Positions 32,420 to 41,010 of a DNA stretch of 41,126 bases are shown here, piece after piece. The position numbers were made by a program, and so were the translations under genes. The notes below the pieces were generated by a model. That model was not told where the DNA came from and did not search any database. It saw only the letters and a list, made by a program, of their open reading frames with translations. The stretch is from the NCBI GenBank assembly GCA_014237145.1, contig JAAXOC010000111.1, positions 1-41,126 on the forward strand, written 5' to 3'. This DNA is from ANME-2 cluster archaeon (GTDB lineage: Archaea; Halobacteriota; Methanosarcinia; Methanosarcinales; Methanocomedenaceae). Numbering within the stretch: the first letter of the stretch is position 1; each line of letters begins with the position of its first letter.

Positions 32420-32602
32420 ATGAAACATGAATTAATGGAAATCTTATGCTGTCCAATGTGCAAGGGTGATTTAGTGCTTACAATAGATGAAGAGGACGAT
32501 AAAGAGATAATCAAAGGATCTCTTTTCTGTGGGAAATGCAATGAACATTACCCGATCGAGGATGGCATTCCCAACATGTTACCTCCCGATTTAAGGGAAT
32601 AA
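32420..32602 (+). CDS. Trm112-like zinc-binding protein
   Basis: A 60-residue protein, MKHELMEILCCPMCKGDLVL at the start, SLFCGKCNEHYPIEDGIPNM at the end. Two C-x2-C pairs bind zinc. In archaea Trm112 is the activating partner of several tRNA, rRNA and release-factor methyltransferases. A TTG at 32411 is an alternative start. It is followed 12-18 bases later by the membrane protein gene and then pyrG, so the three may be co-transcribed. Confidence 0.85.
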   Translation: MKHELMEILCCPMCKGDLVLTIDEEDDKEIIKGSLFCGKCNEHYPIEDGIPNMLPPDLRE

Positions 32603-32620
32603 CTGCAGAGGTACTTGCAA

Positions 32621-33277
32621 GTGCAGCAGATACATATAAACAGGAACCGGATAAACTCGATCGAGTTCGATAAATCTGATATCACTATACCGCTTGATCC
32701 AGGGAATGAATGCAGCATTGAACTGCCAATTATTAATTACGGAAGTCCTACCCATGTGTATCTGTCCGTCAGCGATACACTTAGAAAAAACGTCAGGTTC
32801 CTGTCTGATAATGTCTATGTAGCCAACCAGGAATATGCACCTGTTCTGATCAAACTTCCTGCTGATCTCACCACATTGGAAGGTGAGATGAAAGTTACAA
32901 CCGGATATGGGTCCCTCACAGAATCATTTAGGGTTATCATAGGTGAAATACCGGAAGTGTCCAAACCCATGTCAGTTATCGATGTTGATGAAAGACTGGC
33001 CTTCCCGAATTATAAGCAGGACCGGACATCATCCAGGGATGATTGGGATATTGATCCAAGTAAAAATCCGGATAAGAACCGAAAAAAAGAGATATCATTT
33101 AGTTTTCCGGATACGTTCATCCTGCCTTTGCTTATAATACTGCTCGTGGTGGTTATTCTGCTGGTCACATTTGCCTTTAATTTGATACATGTGCTGTATG
33201 GAGCCCTGGCAGTTTCTATTTTAATAATAATACTTATGGTATATGCTGTAATGCATTTGCTGGCAAAAAATAATTGA
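32621..33277 (+). CDS. Conserved archaeal membrane protein, DUF7524-like
   Basis: A 218-residue protein with a large N-terminal beta-rich domain (residues 1-120: [40 protein letters not shown]), a charged linker ([20 protein letters not shown]) and two C-terminal membrane helices ([20 protein letters not shown] and [20 protein letters not shown]). The fold resembles an Ig-like extracellular domain on a hairpin anchor; the N-terminus has no signal peptide, so topology is uncertain. GTG 32621 is chosen because GAGGT lies eight bases upstream (32608-32612); TTG 32615 is the alternative. Family name tentative; function unknown. Confidence 0.65.
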   Translation: MQQIHINRNRINSIEFDKSDITIPLDPGNECSIELPIINYGSPTHVYLSVSDTLRKNVRFLSDNVYVANQEYAPVLIKLPADLTTLEGEMKVTTGYGSLTESFRVIIGEIPEVSKPMSVIDVDERLAFPNYKQDRTSSRDDWDIDPSKNPDKNRKKEISFSFPDTFILPLLIILLVVVILLVTFAFNLIHVLYGALAVSILIIILMVYAVMHLLAKNN

Positions 33278-33299
33278 AAAATATGAGGTATTAGAGAAC

Positions 33300-34892
33300 A
33301 TGAAATATGTCATCGTAACCGGGGGTGTGATGAGCGGACTTGGTAAAGGAATAACAGCCGCATCAATGGGAAGGATATTGAAGAACAAAGGTTACGATGT
33401 AACGGCCATCAAGATCGACCCTTACATCAATATCGATGCCGGGACCATGAGTCCTTTCCAGCACGGCGAAGTATTCGTCTTAAAGGACGGCGGGGAAGTT
33501 GACTTGGACCTGGGTAACTATGAAAGGTTCCTGGATATCGAACTGACCCGGGAGCACAATATCACCACTGGTAAGGTATATCAGGCAGTCATCAATAAGG
33601 AGCGCAGGGGTGATTACCTGGGCAAGACCGTACAGATAATTCCTCATGTTACAAACGAGATAAAGGAACGGCTGAGGAATGTAGCCAAACAAAGCGGTGC
33701 CCAGATATGTCTTATTGAAATTGGCGGTACAGTAGGCGATATCGAGAGTATGCCGTTTTTGGAAGCTGTCAGGCAGCTGCATAATGAAGAAGATGTGGAT
33801 GATGTGGTTTTCATCCATGTAACCCTGGTGCCTATGGATGCACAGGGGGAGCAGAAAACAAAACCGACCCAGCATTCGGTTAAAGAACTGAGGGAGTTAG
33901 GTCTTCACCCGGATTTGATAGTTACGAGATGTGTAAAGCCTATACTACCCGGTACCAAGGAAAAGATCGCCCTGTTCTGTGATGTGCCGGCAAAGGCGGT
34001 GATAAGCGCCCATGATGCCGAGGATATTTATATGGTGCCCCAGCAGTTGGAAAATGAAGGTGCAGCTGATTACATGTTGACCAAACTGGGACTGAACTCT
34101 AAGGATGACAGTAAAGAGTGGGACCGGATGGTGGAAAAGATGCGCTCGACCACTGGTTCAGTGGAGGTGGCCGTGGTGGGTAAGTACACTGACCTAGAAG
34201 ACTCATATCTGAGCATAAGGGAGAGCCTGAAGCATGCGGGTATTGAGGTGGGATGCAAGGTAAATGCTTCATGGGTTGATGCCGAGGATTTTGAGAATGA
34301 ACCTGAAACTATCAACCAGCTCGCAAAATATGACGGAATACTTGTGCCAGGGGGTTTCGGGGTGCGCGGCACTGAGGGGAAGATATCTGCGATTAAATAT
34401 GCCAGGGAAAATGATAAACCGTACCTGGGACTGTGTCTGGGCATGCAGACTGCAGTTATCGAGTTTGCAAGGAATGTACTGGGGTATAAGGATGCAAACA
34501 GTTCGGAACTGGCTTCTACTGAGCATCCGGTTATAGACCTGCTGCCTGAGCAGGAAGGCGTTATAAATGTGAATATGGGTGCCACAATGAGGCTTGGTGA
34601 TTATTTTGCTGAACTGACACCGGGAAGCCTTGCCAATAAACTATATGGTTCTGACGCGATAATAGAGCGTCACCGCCACAGGTATGAAGTGAATCCAAAG
34701 TACATTGATGAGATTGAAAAGGCAGGTATGAAATTCACAGGACGTAACGAGAACAGGATGGAGATTGCCGAGATCCCTGAACATAATTTCTTCTTTTCCA
34801 GCCAGTTCCATCCCGAGTTCAAGAGCAGACCAAACAGGCCTTCGCCACCGTTTTTGGGTTTTGTCAGGGCCATGTTCAAGAAAAACAACTGA
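33300..34892 (+). CDS. pyrG: CTP synthase PyrG
   Basis: Makes CTP from UTP, ATP and glutamine. At 530 residues it is full length. The amidoligase domain starts [20 protein letters not shown] (P-loop), then [20 protein letters not shown] and [18 protein letters not shown]. The glutamine amidotransferase domain has [29 protein letters not shown] with the nucleophilic Cys, and [20 protein letters not shown] with the catalytic His and Glu. A ribosome-binding site (GAGGTATTAGAG region) precedes ATG 33300. It completes the pyrimidine set with pyrB-pyrI upstream. Confidence 0.97.
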   Translation: MKYVIVTGGVMSGLGKGITAASMGRILKNKGYDVTAIKIDPYINIDAGTMSPFQHGEVFVLKDGGEVDLDLGNYERFLDIELTREHNITTGKVYQAVINKERRGDYLGKTVQIIPHVTNEIKERLRNVAKQSGAQICLIEIGGTVGDIESMPFLEAVRQLHNEEDVDDVVFIHVTLVPMDAQGEQKTKPTQHSVKELRELGLHPDLIVTRCVKPILPGTKEKIALFCDVPAKAVISAHDAEDIYMVPQQLENEGAADYMLTKLGLNSKDDSKEWDRMVEKMRSTTGSVEVAVVGKYTDLEDSYLSIRESLKHAGIEVGCKVNASWVDAEDFENEPETINQLAKYDGILVPGGFGVRGTEGKISAIKYARENDKPYLGLCLGMQTAVIEFARNVLGYKDANSSELASTEHPVIDLLPEQEGVINVNMGATMRLGDYFAELTPGSLANKLYGSDAIIERHRHRYEVNPKYIDEIEKAGMKFTGRNENRMEIAEIPEHNFFFSSQFHPEFKSRPNRPSPPFLGFVRAMFKKNN

Positions 34893-34919
34893 CGCACACA
34901 AGACAAGTGATAAGTAATA

Positions 34920-34993
34920 AACCACGGAGAGCACAAAGTGCACAGAGAGTAAAATCAGATGCAAACTCTGTGCTCTCTGTGTCCTCTGTGGTT
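34920..34993. repeat. Palindromic repeat of ACCACAGAG type
   Basis: AACCACGGAGAGCACAAAG at the left and CTCTGTGTCCTCTGTGGTT at the right pair imperfectly over about 30 bp. It fills the space between pyrG and aroA and is built, like the repeats near 9216, 18693 and 22038, from short iterated motifs (CACAGAG). Similar hairpin repeats are widespread in Methanosarcinales intergenic DNA. Confidence 0.7.
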
Positions 34994-35031
34994 AGATTAT
35001 AATTGTCTAAAAATCAAAGTGTTAAGATATT

Positions 35032-36351
35032 ATGACCAATATGAAAGCAAAAGTTGGCATATCTGTCCTGAAAGGTGAGGTGCTTGCACCCCCGTCCAAG
35101 AGTTATACCCACAGGGCTGTGGTTATGGCATCCCTGGCAGAGCAGACCATTGTAGAGCGTCCCCTGCTATCTGCCGATACTGCTGCTACTATAAGGGCAT
35201 GCAGGGCACTGGGTGCCGTGATACAGGAGAAAGGTGACAGTCTCATTGTGGATGGGGTGAATGGGAAACCTTCCGTGCCTGGTAGCATTATTGATGTTGC
35301 CAACAGCGGTACTACACTGAGGCTGTTGATGGCTGTCAGTGCCCTGTGTGACGGTACAACGGTACTGACCGGGGACGACTCCATCCGTAAGCGACCCAAC
35401 ACACCATTGATAGATGTCCTGAACCAGCTTGGGACCAGTGTCACTTCCACCAGGGATAACGGGATGGCACCCATTGAAGTAAAAGGTCCCATGACCGGAG
35501 GTGAGGCGGTAATGGACGGAAGTATCAGCAGCCAGTTCTTTTCGGCCCTGCTCATGGCCTGCCCATTGTGCCGGACCAGGACAGTGGTCAAAGTGGATGG
35601 TGAATTAAAGTCCAGGCCGTATGTGGAGATCACTATTGAGATGCTGGAAAGTGCAGGTATTAAGATAGAACTGGCTGAAGACGATAAGGGGCACCTGTCA
35701 TTTATCATTCCCCCGAACCAGTCATACAAATTAACCGAATATACGGTGTATACCGTGCCCGGTGATTTTTCTTCAGCATCATACCTGCTGGCAGCCGGTG
35801 CCCTGGCAGGCGGAGGTGGCGGTGCAGGCGGCGCTATTACTGTGGGCGGGCTGTACCCGAATAAGCAGGGCGATGCTGCTATAATCCCCATCCTGCAGGA
35901 TATGGGTGCGAACCTGGAATGGGACCGGGAGCGAGGCGAGGTGAGGGTGAGTAAAAGCCGCTTGAAAGGTGTTACAGTGGATGTTGGGATGACACCTGAC
36001 CTGGTGCCCACACTGGCGGTACTTGGTGCGCTGTCTCAAGGCGAGATGGTGATCGAGAATGCCGGACATGTCAGGTATAAAGAGACTGACCGCCTGCACG
36101 CTATGACTGTGGAACTGACCAGGATGGGAGTGGATATAACAGAGGAGCCTGACCGGCTGGTGATAAGGGGCGGCGGCCTGCATGGTGCCAGTGTGAGCGG
36201 CTGGCACGACCACCGTATCGTGATGGCACTAACTGTGGCCGGAATGGTTGCCGGGGATACAGTAATCGATACTGCCGAATCTGTAGATATTTCTTATCCT
36301 GGGTTCTTTGAAGCTATGAAGTCACTTGGCGGGGATATTACACTGGAATAA
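35032..36351 (+). CDS. aroA: 3-phosphoshikimate 1-carboxyvinyltransferase AroA (EPSP synthase)
   Basis: Sixth step of the shikimate pathway; 439 residues. PPSKSYTHRAVVMASLA is the shikimate-phosphate and PEP-binding start. Then VANSGTTLRLLMAVSALCDG, RKRPNTPLIDVLNQLG, DGSISSQFFSALLMACPL, VPGDFSSASYLLAAGAL and WHDHRIVMALTVAGMV. A Gly-rich insertion (AGGGGGAGGA) follows LAAGAL where relatives have a short turn, arising from GGCGGAGGT-like repeats. It is a two-domain inverse barrel enzyme acting in the cytoplasm. No other aro gene is near. Confidence 0.95.
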   Translation: MTNMKAKVGISVLKGEVLAPPSKSYTHRAVVMASLAEQTIVERPLLSADTAATIRACRALGAVIQEKGDSLIVDGVNGKPSVPGSIIDVANSGTTLRLLMAVSALCDGTTVLTGDDSIRKRPNTPLIDVLNQLGTSVTSTRDNGMAPIEVKGPMTGGEAVMDGSISSQFFSALLMACPLCRTRTVVKVDGELKSRPYVEITIEMLESAGIKIELAEDDKGHLSFIIPPNQSYKLTEYTVYTVPGDFSSASYLLAAGALAGGGGGAGGAITVGGLYPNKQGDAAIIPILQDMGANLEWDRERGEVRVSKSRLKGVTVDVGMTPDLVPTLAVLGALSQGEMVIENAGHVRYKETDRLHAMTVELTRMGVDITEEPDRLVIRGGGLHGASVSGWHDHRIVMALTVAGMVAGDTVIDTAESVDISYPGFFEAMKSLGGDITLE

Positions 36352-36448
36352 ATTATAGAATTTCAGTTTGAATAGCTACTACTTAAATTATCTGGAAAGA
36401 TGTCATATGAAGGATGTGATGTGCAGGATGTAACATAATAGAGCATTA

Positions 36449-37237
36449 TCACCTGATGCCTGTCAGGTCCCAGTCAATTTTTTCCAGGAACTGATAGGCC
36501 TTATCAACTGCTTCATATTCTGCCAGAGCCTTGTTGGGTCCACTGCCAGTTATCCCGGGCAGCAATTTGCCATCGATGAGCAGACCCAATACAAAATGGT
36601 GTGTATTTCCTACTAACTTATCCTCTATAACAGGATATTCGATGGAAGGTGTGACTTTTTTCAATTCCTGGTATTTATGGATAAGCCTATCCTTTGGATT
36701 CTTTTGTGTAACCAGTTCGATCATTCGTTTTTCATCTTCAAGAAGATCGGATAGGTTGAGAAAGTCTATGATGAATTCCTTTGCCCGGACAATGGATCGT
36801 TCATTATCAAAATAAATTGCCGCAACCAAAGCCTCAATTATATCGTCACCCGGACCGGTACCTGAGCTATTATATCCAGTATTTGGATTATCTGTGGAAT
36901 CGAAAATAAAATCACAGAGGTTATAAGAATTAGCGCAGTCTGCCAGGAACTGGTTATTTACTACTTCCTGCCGTATCTTTGTCATCACAGATTCGGGTGT
37001 CATTTCATAGAATACTTTATTATCTTTAAGCTGGGACCATTTTTCGTATAACAGTTCAGCGGTCACGAAAGATAAAATAGCATCTCCCAAAAATTCAAGG
37101 GCCTGGTTCTCCGGACATTGTGGGTGTTCGTTGGAATAGGCGCGGGTAGTTATTGCTGACGTGCCCAACTGCTTATCATTGAACTGGTATCCTATGATCT
37201 TCTCGATCTTACTGAGACTGGGATTATGGTTGTTCAT
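36449..37237 (-). CDS. rnc: Ribonuclease III
   Basis: A 262-residue double-strand-specific RNase. The RNase III domain has NQALEFLGDAILSFVTAELL, the signature with the catalytic Glu and Asp, and PGDDIIEALVAAIYFDNE, the second acidic pair. The dsRNA-binding domain (residues about 180-255) has NPKDRLIHKYQELKKVTPSI, NTHHFVLGLLIDGKLLPGIT and GPNKALAEYEAVDKAYQFLE. The start is ATG 37237. Bacterial-type RNase III is uncommon in archaea, where rRNA is processed by the splicing endonuclease, so its presence suggests past transfer from bacteria and a role in rRNA or antisense RNA processing. Confidence 0.9.
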   Translation of the reverse strand: MNNHNPSLSKIEKIIGYQFNDKQLGTSAITTRAYSNEHPQCPENQALEFLGDAILSFVTAELLYEKWSQLKDNKVFYEMTPESVMTKIRQEVVNNQFLADCANSYNLCDFIFDSTDNPNTGYNSSGTGPGDDIIEALVAAIYFDNERSIVRAKEFIIDFLNLSDLLEDEKRMIELVTQKNPKDRLIHKYQELKKVTPSIEYPVIEDKLVGNTHHFVLGLLIDGKLLPGITGSGPNKALAEYEAVDKAYQFLEKIDWDLTGIR

Positions 37238-37287
37238 GCTGTTAGTAGCAGTAATTTGGTTATTATTTTTCTAATTAAAACAAAATA

Positions 37288-37626
37288 TCAGCCATATATC
37301 ATATCATCTGGTGGTGGGGAACTGAGATGATTCAGTATATATTCCATGGGCACAGGAGAAAAACCTACCATCTCTCCTTTGCATTTGGGACATTCTATCT
37401 TGAATTTTATTGGAGTAGCAGTTACATCTTCCTCGTAATACGACTCCTGGATATAGGGATTGGGTACTGTTGTGGGTTCCAGCAATTCGTACTGTTTATC
37501 CTTTAACAGATCGTAATAATTAGATTCTTCAATATGAGCACAATCCTGGCATTTAAGAACGATCTTGTGTGCCATGAATCCTTTTTTTTCACTCAATGAT
37601 ATAAGTTCTTTAATCGGGTCGATCAT
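37288..37626 (-). CDS. Hypothetical zinc-ribbon protein
   Basis: A 112-residue protein I do not recognise. Two C-x2-C pairs (CQDC near residue 28 and CPKC near residue 80) flank a beta-rich middle (YELLEPTTVPNPYIQESYYE), forming a likely zinc ribbon. It ends PVPMEYILNHLSSPPPDDMI. ATG 37626 is favoured over TTG 37635; neither has a good ribosome-binding site. It lies between rnc and the aminotransferase on the same strand. A role as a transcription- or RNA-related zinc protein is a guess. Confidence 0.6.
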   Translation of the reverse strand: MIDPIKELISLSEKKGFMAHKIVLKCQDCAHIEESNYYDLLKDKQYELLEPTTVPNPYIQESYYEEDVTATPIKFKIECPKCKGEMVGFSPVPMEYILNHLSSPPPDDMIYG

Positions 37627-37672
37627 GGAAAACAATAAGTACTTACCATAAATAATATTTTCTAATTATCTT

Positions 37673-38821
37673 TCAGGTGTTAAGGTATTCCTCAATCCTG
37701 TCCAGACCTTCCCTGATGTTCTCAAGGCTGTTGGCATATGAGAACCGCAAGTAGCCTTCTGCCCCCTCCCCGAAGTCAATGCCCGGAGCCACCGCCACCC
37801 CTGCTTCTTCAAGTATACGGCGGCTGAGTTCAAGTGAGTCCTCGCTGAACTCCTTTGCATTGGCAAGCACATAAAACGCCCCGGTAGGTTCACTGCCGAT
37901 CCCGAACCCCATACCTTTTAGCCGCTGCAGGATGTACTTCCTGCGTTTATCGTACGTTGCCACCATCTCCTGTACATAGTCCTGCGGTCCTTTTAGTGCC
38001 GCAATGCCTGCATGCTGGACAAAGCTGTTGGCACAGATAAAGAAGTTCTGCTGTATCTTCTGCAGGGCCCTGATGTATTCGGGCGGTGCGATAAGGTAGC
38101 CAAGACGCCACCCTGTCATGGCAAAGAGTTTGGAAAAACCGTTCAGCACAAAGGCGTTGTCTGTGTATTCAAGTATGGAATGGTCTTTGCCATTGTAGAT
38201 CAGGCCCTGGTATATCTCATCAGATATTACAGGAATATCCCCTGCGACTTCGGCCAGGCCCTGCATGGTTTTTGGGTACATGACGTGCCCGGTGGGGTTG
38301 GCAGGGGAATTTATCAATAGTGCCTTGGTCCGGGGGGTTATCTTCATGGCTACTGTATCGGGTGTCAGGCTGAACCCTTCGTCTTCCTTTGTATATACAA
38401 AAACAGGCCTGCCGTCCATGTATTCTACAAAATTTGGATACGCTGAATAATAGGGGTTGGACATCACGACCTCATCTTCTTTATCCAGCAGGCCCATGAA
38501 CAGCATCAACATGGCCGGGCTGGTGCCTGATGTGATGATGACCTGCCCGCTACTCAAGTTTAGGTTGAACTTCCGGTTGTAGTATCCGGCAACCGATTCC
38601 CTGAGTTTGAGCAGTCCCATGCTGTGGGTGTACCTGGTCTCGCCTGCCTTTATTGCCTCATAGGCAGCTTCGCTGATATGGGAAGCTGTGGGGAAGTTGG
38701 GTATACCTACTTCGAGATGGACGATATCCCTTCCTGCGCGTTCGAGTTCCTCTGCCCTTTCCAGTACTTCCATTACATAGAATGGCGGTATCCTTGCAGC
38801 TTTTTTTGAGAACATATCCAT
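37673..38821 (-). CDS. PLP-dependent aminotransferase, class I/II
   Basis: A 382-residue fold-type I aminotransferase. IPPFYVMEVLERAEELERAG and IVHLEVGIPNFPTASHISEA form the start of the family domain. GETRYTHSMGLLKLRESVAG and ITSGTSPAMLMLFMGLLD are cofactor-loop regions; LLINSPANPTGHVMYPKTM has the conserved Asn; VISDEIYQGLIYNG carries the pyridine-binding Asp and Tyr. FVLNGFSKLFAMTGWRLGYL contains the Schiff-base Lys and the phosphate-binding Arg. GYLRFSYANSLENI has the carboxylate-binding Arg. Substrate probably aspartate, alanine or an aromatic amino acid; not resolved. Confidence 0.9.
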   Translation of the reverse strand: MDMFSKKAARIPPFYVMEVLERAEELERAGRDIVHLEVGIPNFPTASHISEAAYEAIKAGETRYTHSMGLLKLRESVAGYYNRKFNLNLSSGQVIITSGTSPAMLMLFMGLLDKEDEVVMSNPYYSAYPNFVEYMDGRPVFVYTKEDEGFSLTPDTVAMKITPRTKALLINSPANPTGHVMYPKTMQGLAEVAGDIPVISDEIYQGLIYNGKDHSILEYTDNAFVLNGFSKLFAMTGWRLGYLIAPPEYIRALQKIQQNFFICANSFVQHAGIAALKGPQDYVQEMVATYDKRRKYILQRLKGMGFGIGSEPTGAFYVLANAKEFSEDSLELSRRILEEAGVAVAPGIDFGEGAEGYLRFSYANSLENIREGLDRIEEYLNT

Positions 38822-38897
38822 TTGTGTAATGATTTGTATAATGTATTCAATATTCTTATAACCTGTTGGATTTTAAGTTTAAAGGCTGTGAATGTTA

Positions 38898-40217
38898 TCA
38901 ATGACGGATCTCATTTTCAAGCAGCCAGTACCAGAGCGGTACATACCGTATTAGTTTCCCATCAACAGTTTCCTCATGGAACAGGTCTGAAGTTATGATC
39001 GTACCTTCCGGAAGGTCAAAATAGTCCAGACCTTCAACCAGACCATTGACCTCACGGGATTTTGTCTTTGCATCTGAAATATCAACACACACCTGTATCA
39101 GATGACTGGTTTCCAATCCCTCTTTTATTATAAAATCCACCTCGTGGCTTTTTGCACTTTGCCAGTAATATGTTTCACGATTTGTCCGCTTGAGCTGCAA
39201 GAATACCAGATTTTCATACAACTGCCCCATGTTATCTGAAAAGCGGAATGAGACGGCATTGACCATGCCGGTATCTATACAGTATAATTTTTTAGGTTTG
39301 TTTATCTGTTTCTTTATTGAATGATCATAATGCGGTATGGTGAACAGCAAGAATGCATCTTCCAGATATGCCAGGTAATTTATTATGGCATCCGTACTGA
39401 GGGGGGAATAATTTGCAAACAATCTTCTTAGTGAATTGAATGAATGGGGTCTTGAAATGTTTGAGATGCAAAACAGGCTCAACTGCTTGAAGACCTGGGG
39501 ATTACGTATATTGAAACGGGAGATGATGTCCCGGTAAATGATGTCGTCAAAGTAAGACTGAAGTAATTCCCTTTGCCCCACTCCTGGATAGTATATTACT
39601 TCAGGAAACCCGCCATTTTCCAGGTATTCGCTGAATTTCTTTTTTACTAATGTCTTTTTTTTCGAATATTGCAGGGTTTTTAGCTGGAACTTTATTTCGT
39701 GGTAATCCAGGAATTCAGTGAAACTGAACGGGAACATCCGGGTTGTGATATGTCTTCCGGTTAACAGGGTGGATATGTCACGTGATAACAATGATGCATT
39801 TGAACCGCTTATTATGATCTTTATATTTTGGTGTTTGTCATAGGTGCTCTTGACCCACTTTTCCCAGTCAGGCATGTTCTGGATCTCATCCAGGAACAGG
39901 TATAAATTGTGCTTGTCAGAGACCTCAAAAAACTCGTAGAACGTTTCGATCAGTAAATGTAGTTCATCGCCGTTTAAGGGCTGGAGCCTGTCGTCATCAA
40001 GGTTGATGTATAATATATTTGATTTGGGTATGTCTGAGTCCAGCAGCTCGGATATCAATTGGAACATGTAATAGGTCTTGCCGCAGCGCCTTACGCCTAT
40101 TATGTCTACAATATGCGGGCCGGTAAGGTCTATATCACGCCACCGCTTCTGGAATTTTGGCAGTTCACGTTCCTGCCATTCGACAAATACGTGTTTTAGT
40201 TTGCTTTTTGTGTCCAT
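38898..40217 (-). CDS. AAA ATPase with DUF4143 C-terminal domain (second of two)
   Basis: A 439-residue relative of the gene at 3056. Walker A is GVRRCGKTY (near residue 43), Walker B is NLYLFLDEIQ (near 112) and the sensor IIISGSNASLL follows. A winged-helix segment, RPHSFNSLRRLFANYSPLST, lies near residue 270. The DUF4143 part has LYENLVFLQLKR and YYWQSAKSHEVDFIIKEG, with LIQVCVDISD where a nuclease-like EVK strand would be. It ends YVPLWYWLLENE. The deduced N-terminus MDTKSKLKHVFVEWQEREL has an in-place start at 40217. Twin palindromes about 32 bp apart lie upstream, as for the first copy. Function unknown. Confidence 0.85.
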   Translation of the reverse strand: MDTKSKLKHVFVEWQERELPKFQKRWRDIDLTGPHIVDIIGVRRCGKTYYMFQLISELLDSDIPKSNILYINLDDDRLQPLNGDELHLLIETFYEFFEVSDKHNLYLFLDEIQNMPDWEKWVKSTYDKHQNIKIIISGSNASLLSRDISTLLTGRHITTRMFPFSFTEFLDYHEIKFQLKTLQYSKKKTLVKKKFSEYLENGGFPEVIYYPGVGQRELLQSYFDDIIYRDIISRFNIRNPQVFKQLSLFCISNISRPHSFNSLRRLFANYSPLSTDAIINYLAYLEDAFLLFTIPHYDHSIKKQINKPKKLYCIDTGMVNAVSFRFSDNMGQLYENLVFLQLKRTNRETYYWQSAKSHEVDFIIKEGLETSHLIQVCVDISDAKTKSREVNGLVEGLDYFDLPEGTIITSDLFHEETVDGKLIRYVPLWYWLLENEIRH

Positions 40218-40249
40218 GCTATGTAATATGGACTCTGGAAGTAAATAAG

Positions 40250-40300
40250 TTTATCGTGTATAGTCGATAAATTTTGCAGATTTTATCGTATATATACGAT
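40250..40300 (-). promoter_or_regulatory. Twin palindromes before the second DUF4143 ATPase
   Basis: ATCG-N8-CGAT at 40253-40268 extends to TTTATCG...CGATAAA (40250-40271). ATCGTATATATACGAT at 40285-40300 is a perfect 16-bp palindrome with a TATA core. The two start 32 bp apart, about three helical turns. The TATA in the distal site would place transcription start near the proximal site, 35-50 bases before ATG 40217, so a bound repressor could block initiation. Probably autoregulation by the wHTH of the ATPase, or another regulator. Confidence 0.5.
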
Positions 40301-40315
40301 GATAACACATGTAAC

Positions 40316-41010
40316 CTATGCTGCAGGATGCTTAATTTTTATGATATATTTTAAATCAACTTTTAAATCAAAATCTTCTAATTTGAAATCCTTGTTTACA
40401 TTATCACAAAAAATAACATTGTCCCCTGATAATGATTTGTAGAGTTCTTTATCAAAAGATTTTCTTACTTTATTATATATATCATTTGAGATTGTCGGAA
40501 AAGCCTAATTTTCGAATATTTCAGCTTTACTGTATAAACTTGACTGGGCGCAGCATAGTGATTTATTTTTAACAATATTTCTCTAAGTTTTAATTTAGGC
40601 GCTTTTCAGGTACTTTTCCGACAATCTCCATTTCCCATTAAAAATAAGAATTTTGATTTAGGATTATTAATAAACCGTTCTATTACCACTGATTCAAGAA
40701 AAAAATCAATGAATAAATGCTCTGCTACCCTACTCTTAAATACTTTTGTTGAAGGTGCAGACCATGCTGTTCTTTCATGCCATCTATCATCATGATAAGT
40801 GGCAATTCCATGCAAGGTTGCTTGTGTAACCATTATTTTTGACTCTTTAGAAACGGCTTTTTTTCCTTCAATTATATTAAATAAATCATGAAAATCTGTT
40901 TTATATATGCTTCCATTTGACCTATATTTCCATTCTTTTTTAAATTGTTTATACATCCCACCTTTATATATATTATGTATATATATTTCTCTAAGCTCAT
41001 TTACATCCAA
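40316..41010 (-). pseudogene. Unknown gene interrupted by a 141-bp MITE
   Basis: As it stands, the frame from TTG 41010 ends inside the inserted element at 40606. Removing the element and one copy of the CATTT target duplication (146 bp) restores one frame of 183 codons, joining FLFLMGN directly to DIYNKVRKSFDKELYK and running to TAG at 40316-40318. The protein is charged and soluble, with TQATLHGIATYHDDRWHERT and STKVFKSRVAEHLFIDFFLE. An upstream in-frame stretch from 41067 (GITAANGIALNLKKKNIDLL) suggests the true start is lost or outside this frame. I do not recognise the family. The region is AT-rich and accessory. Confidence 0.7.
40488..40628. mobile_element. 141-bp MITE with perfect 16-bp terminal inverted repeats
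   Basis: GAGATTGTCGGAAAAG at 40488-40503 is the exact reverse complement of CTTTTCCGACAATCTC at 40613-40628. The element is flanked by the direct repeat CATTT (40483-40487 and 40629-40633), a 5-bp target-site duplication. It encodes nothing. The reading frame of the host gene is restored in phase when it is removed, proving it is an insertion. A source transposase (perhaps IS1634/IS4- or IS5-like) is not in the window. Confidence 0.9.

Noticed and set aside
35103-36011. 302-residue open frame on the minus strand
   Set aside because: It lies entirely within aroA, is the shadow of a strongly coding region, and its Ser/Pro-rich translation has no protein-like motifs.
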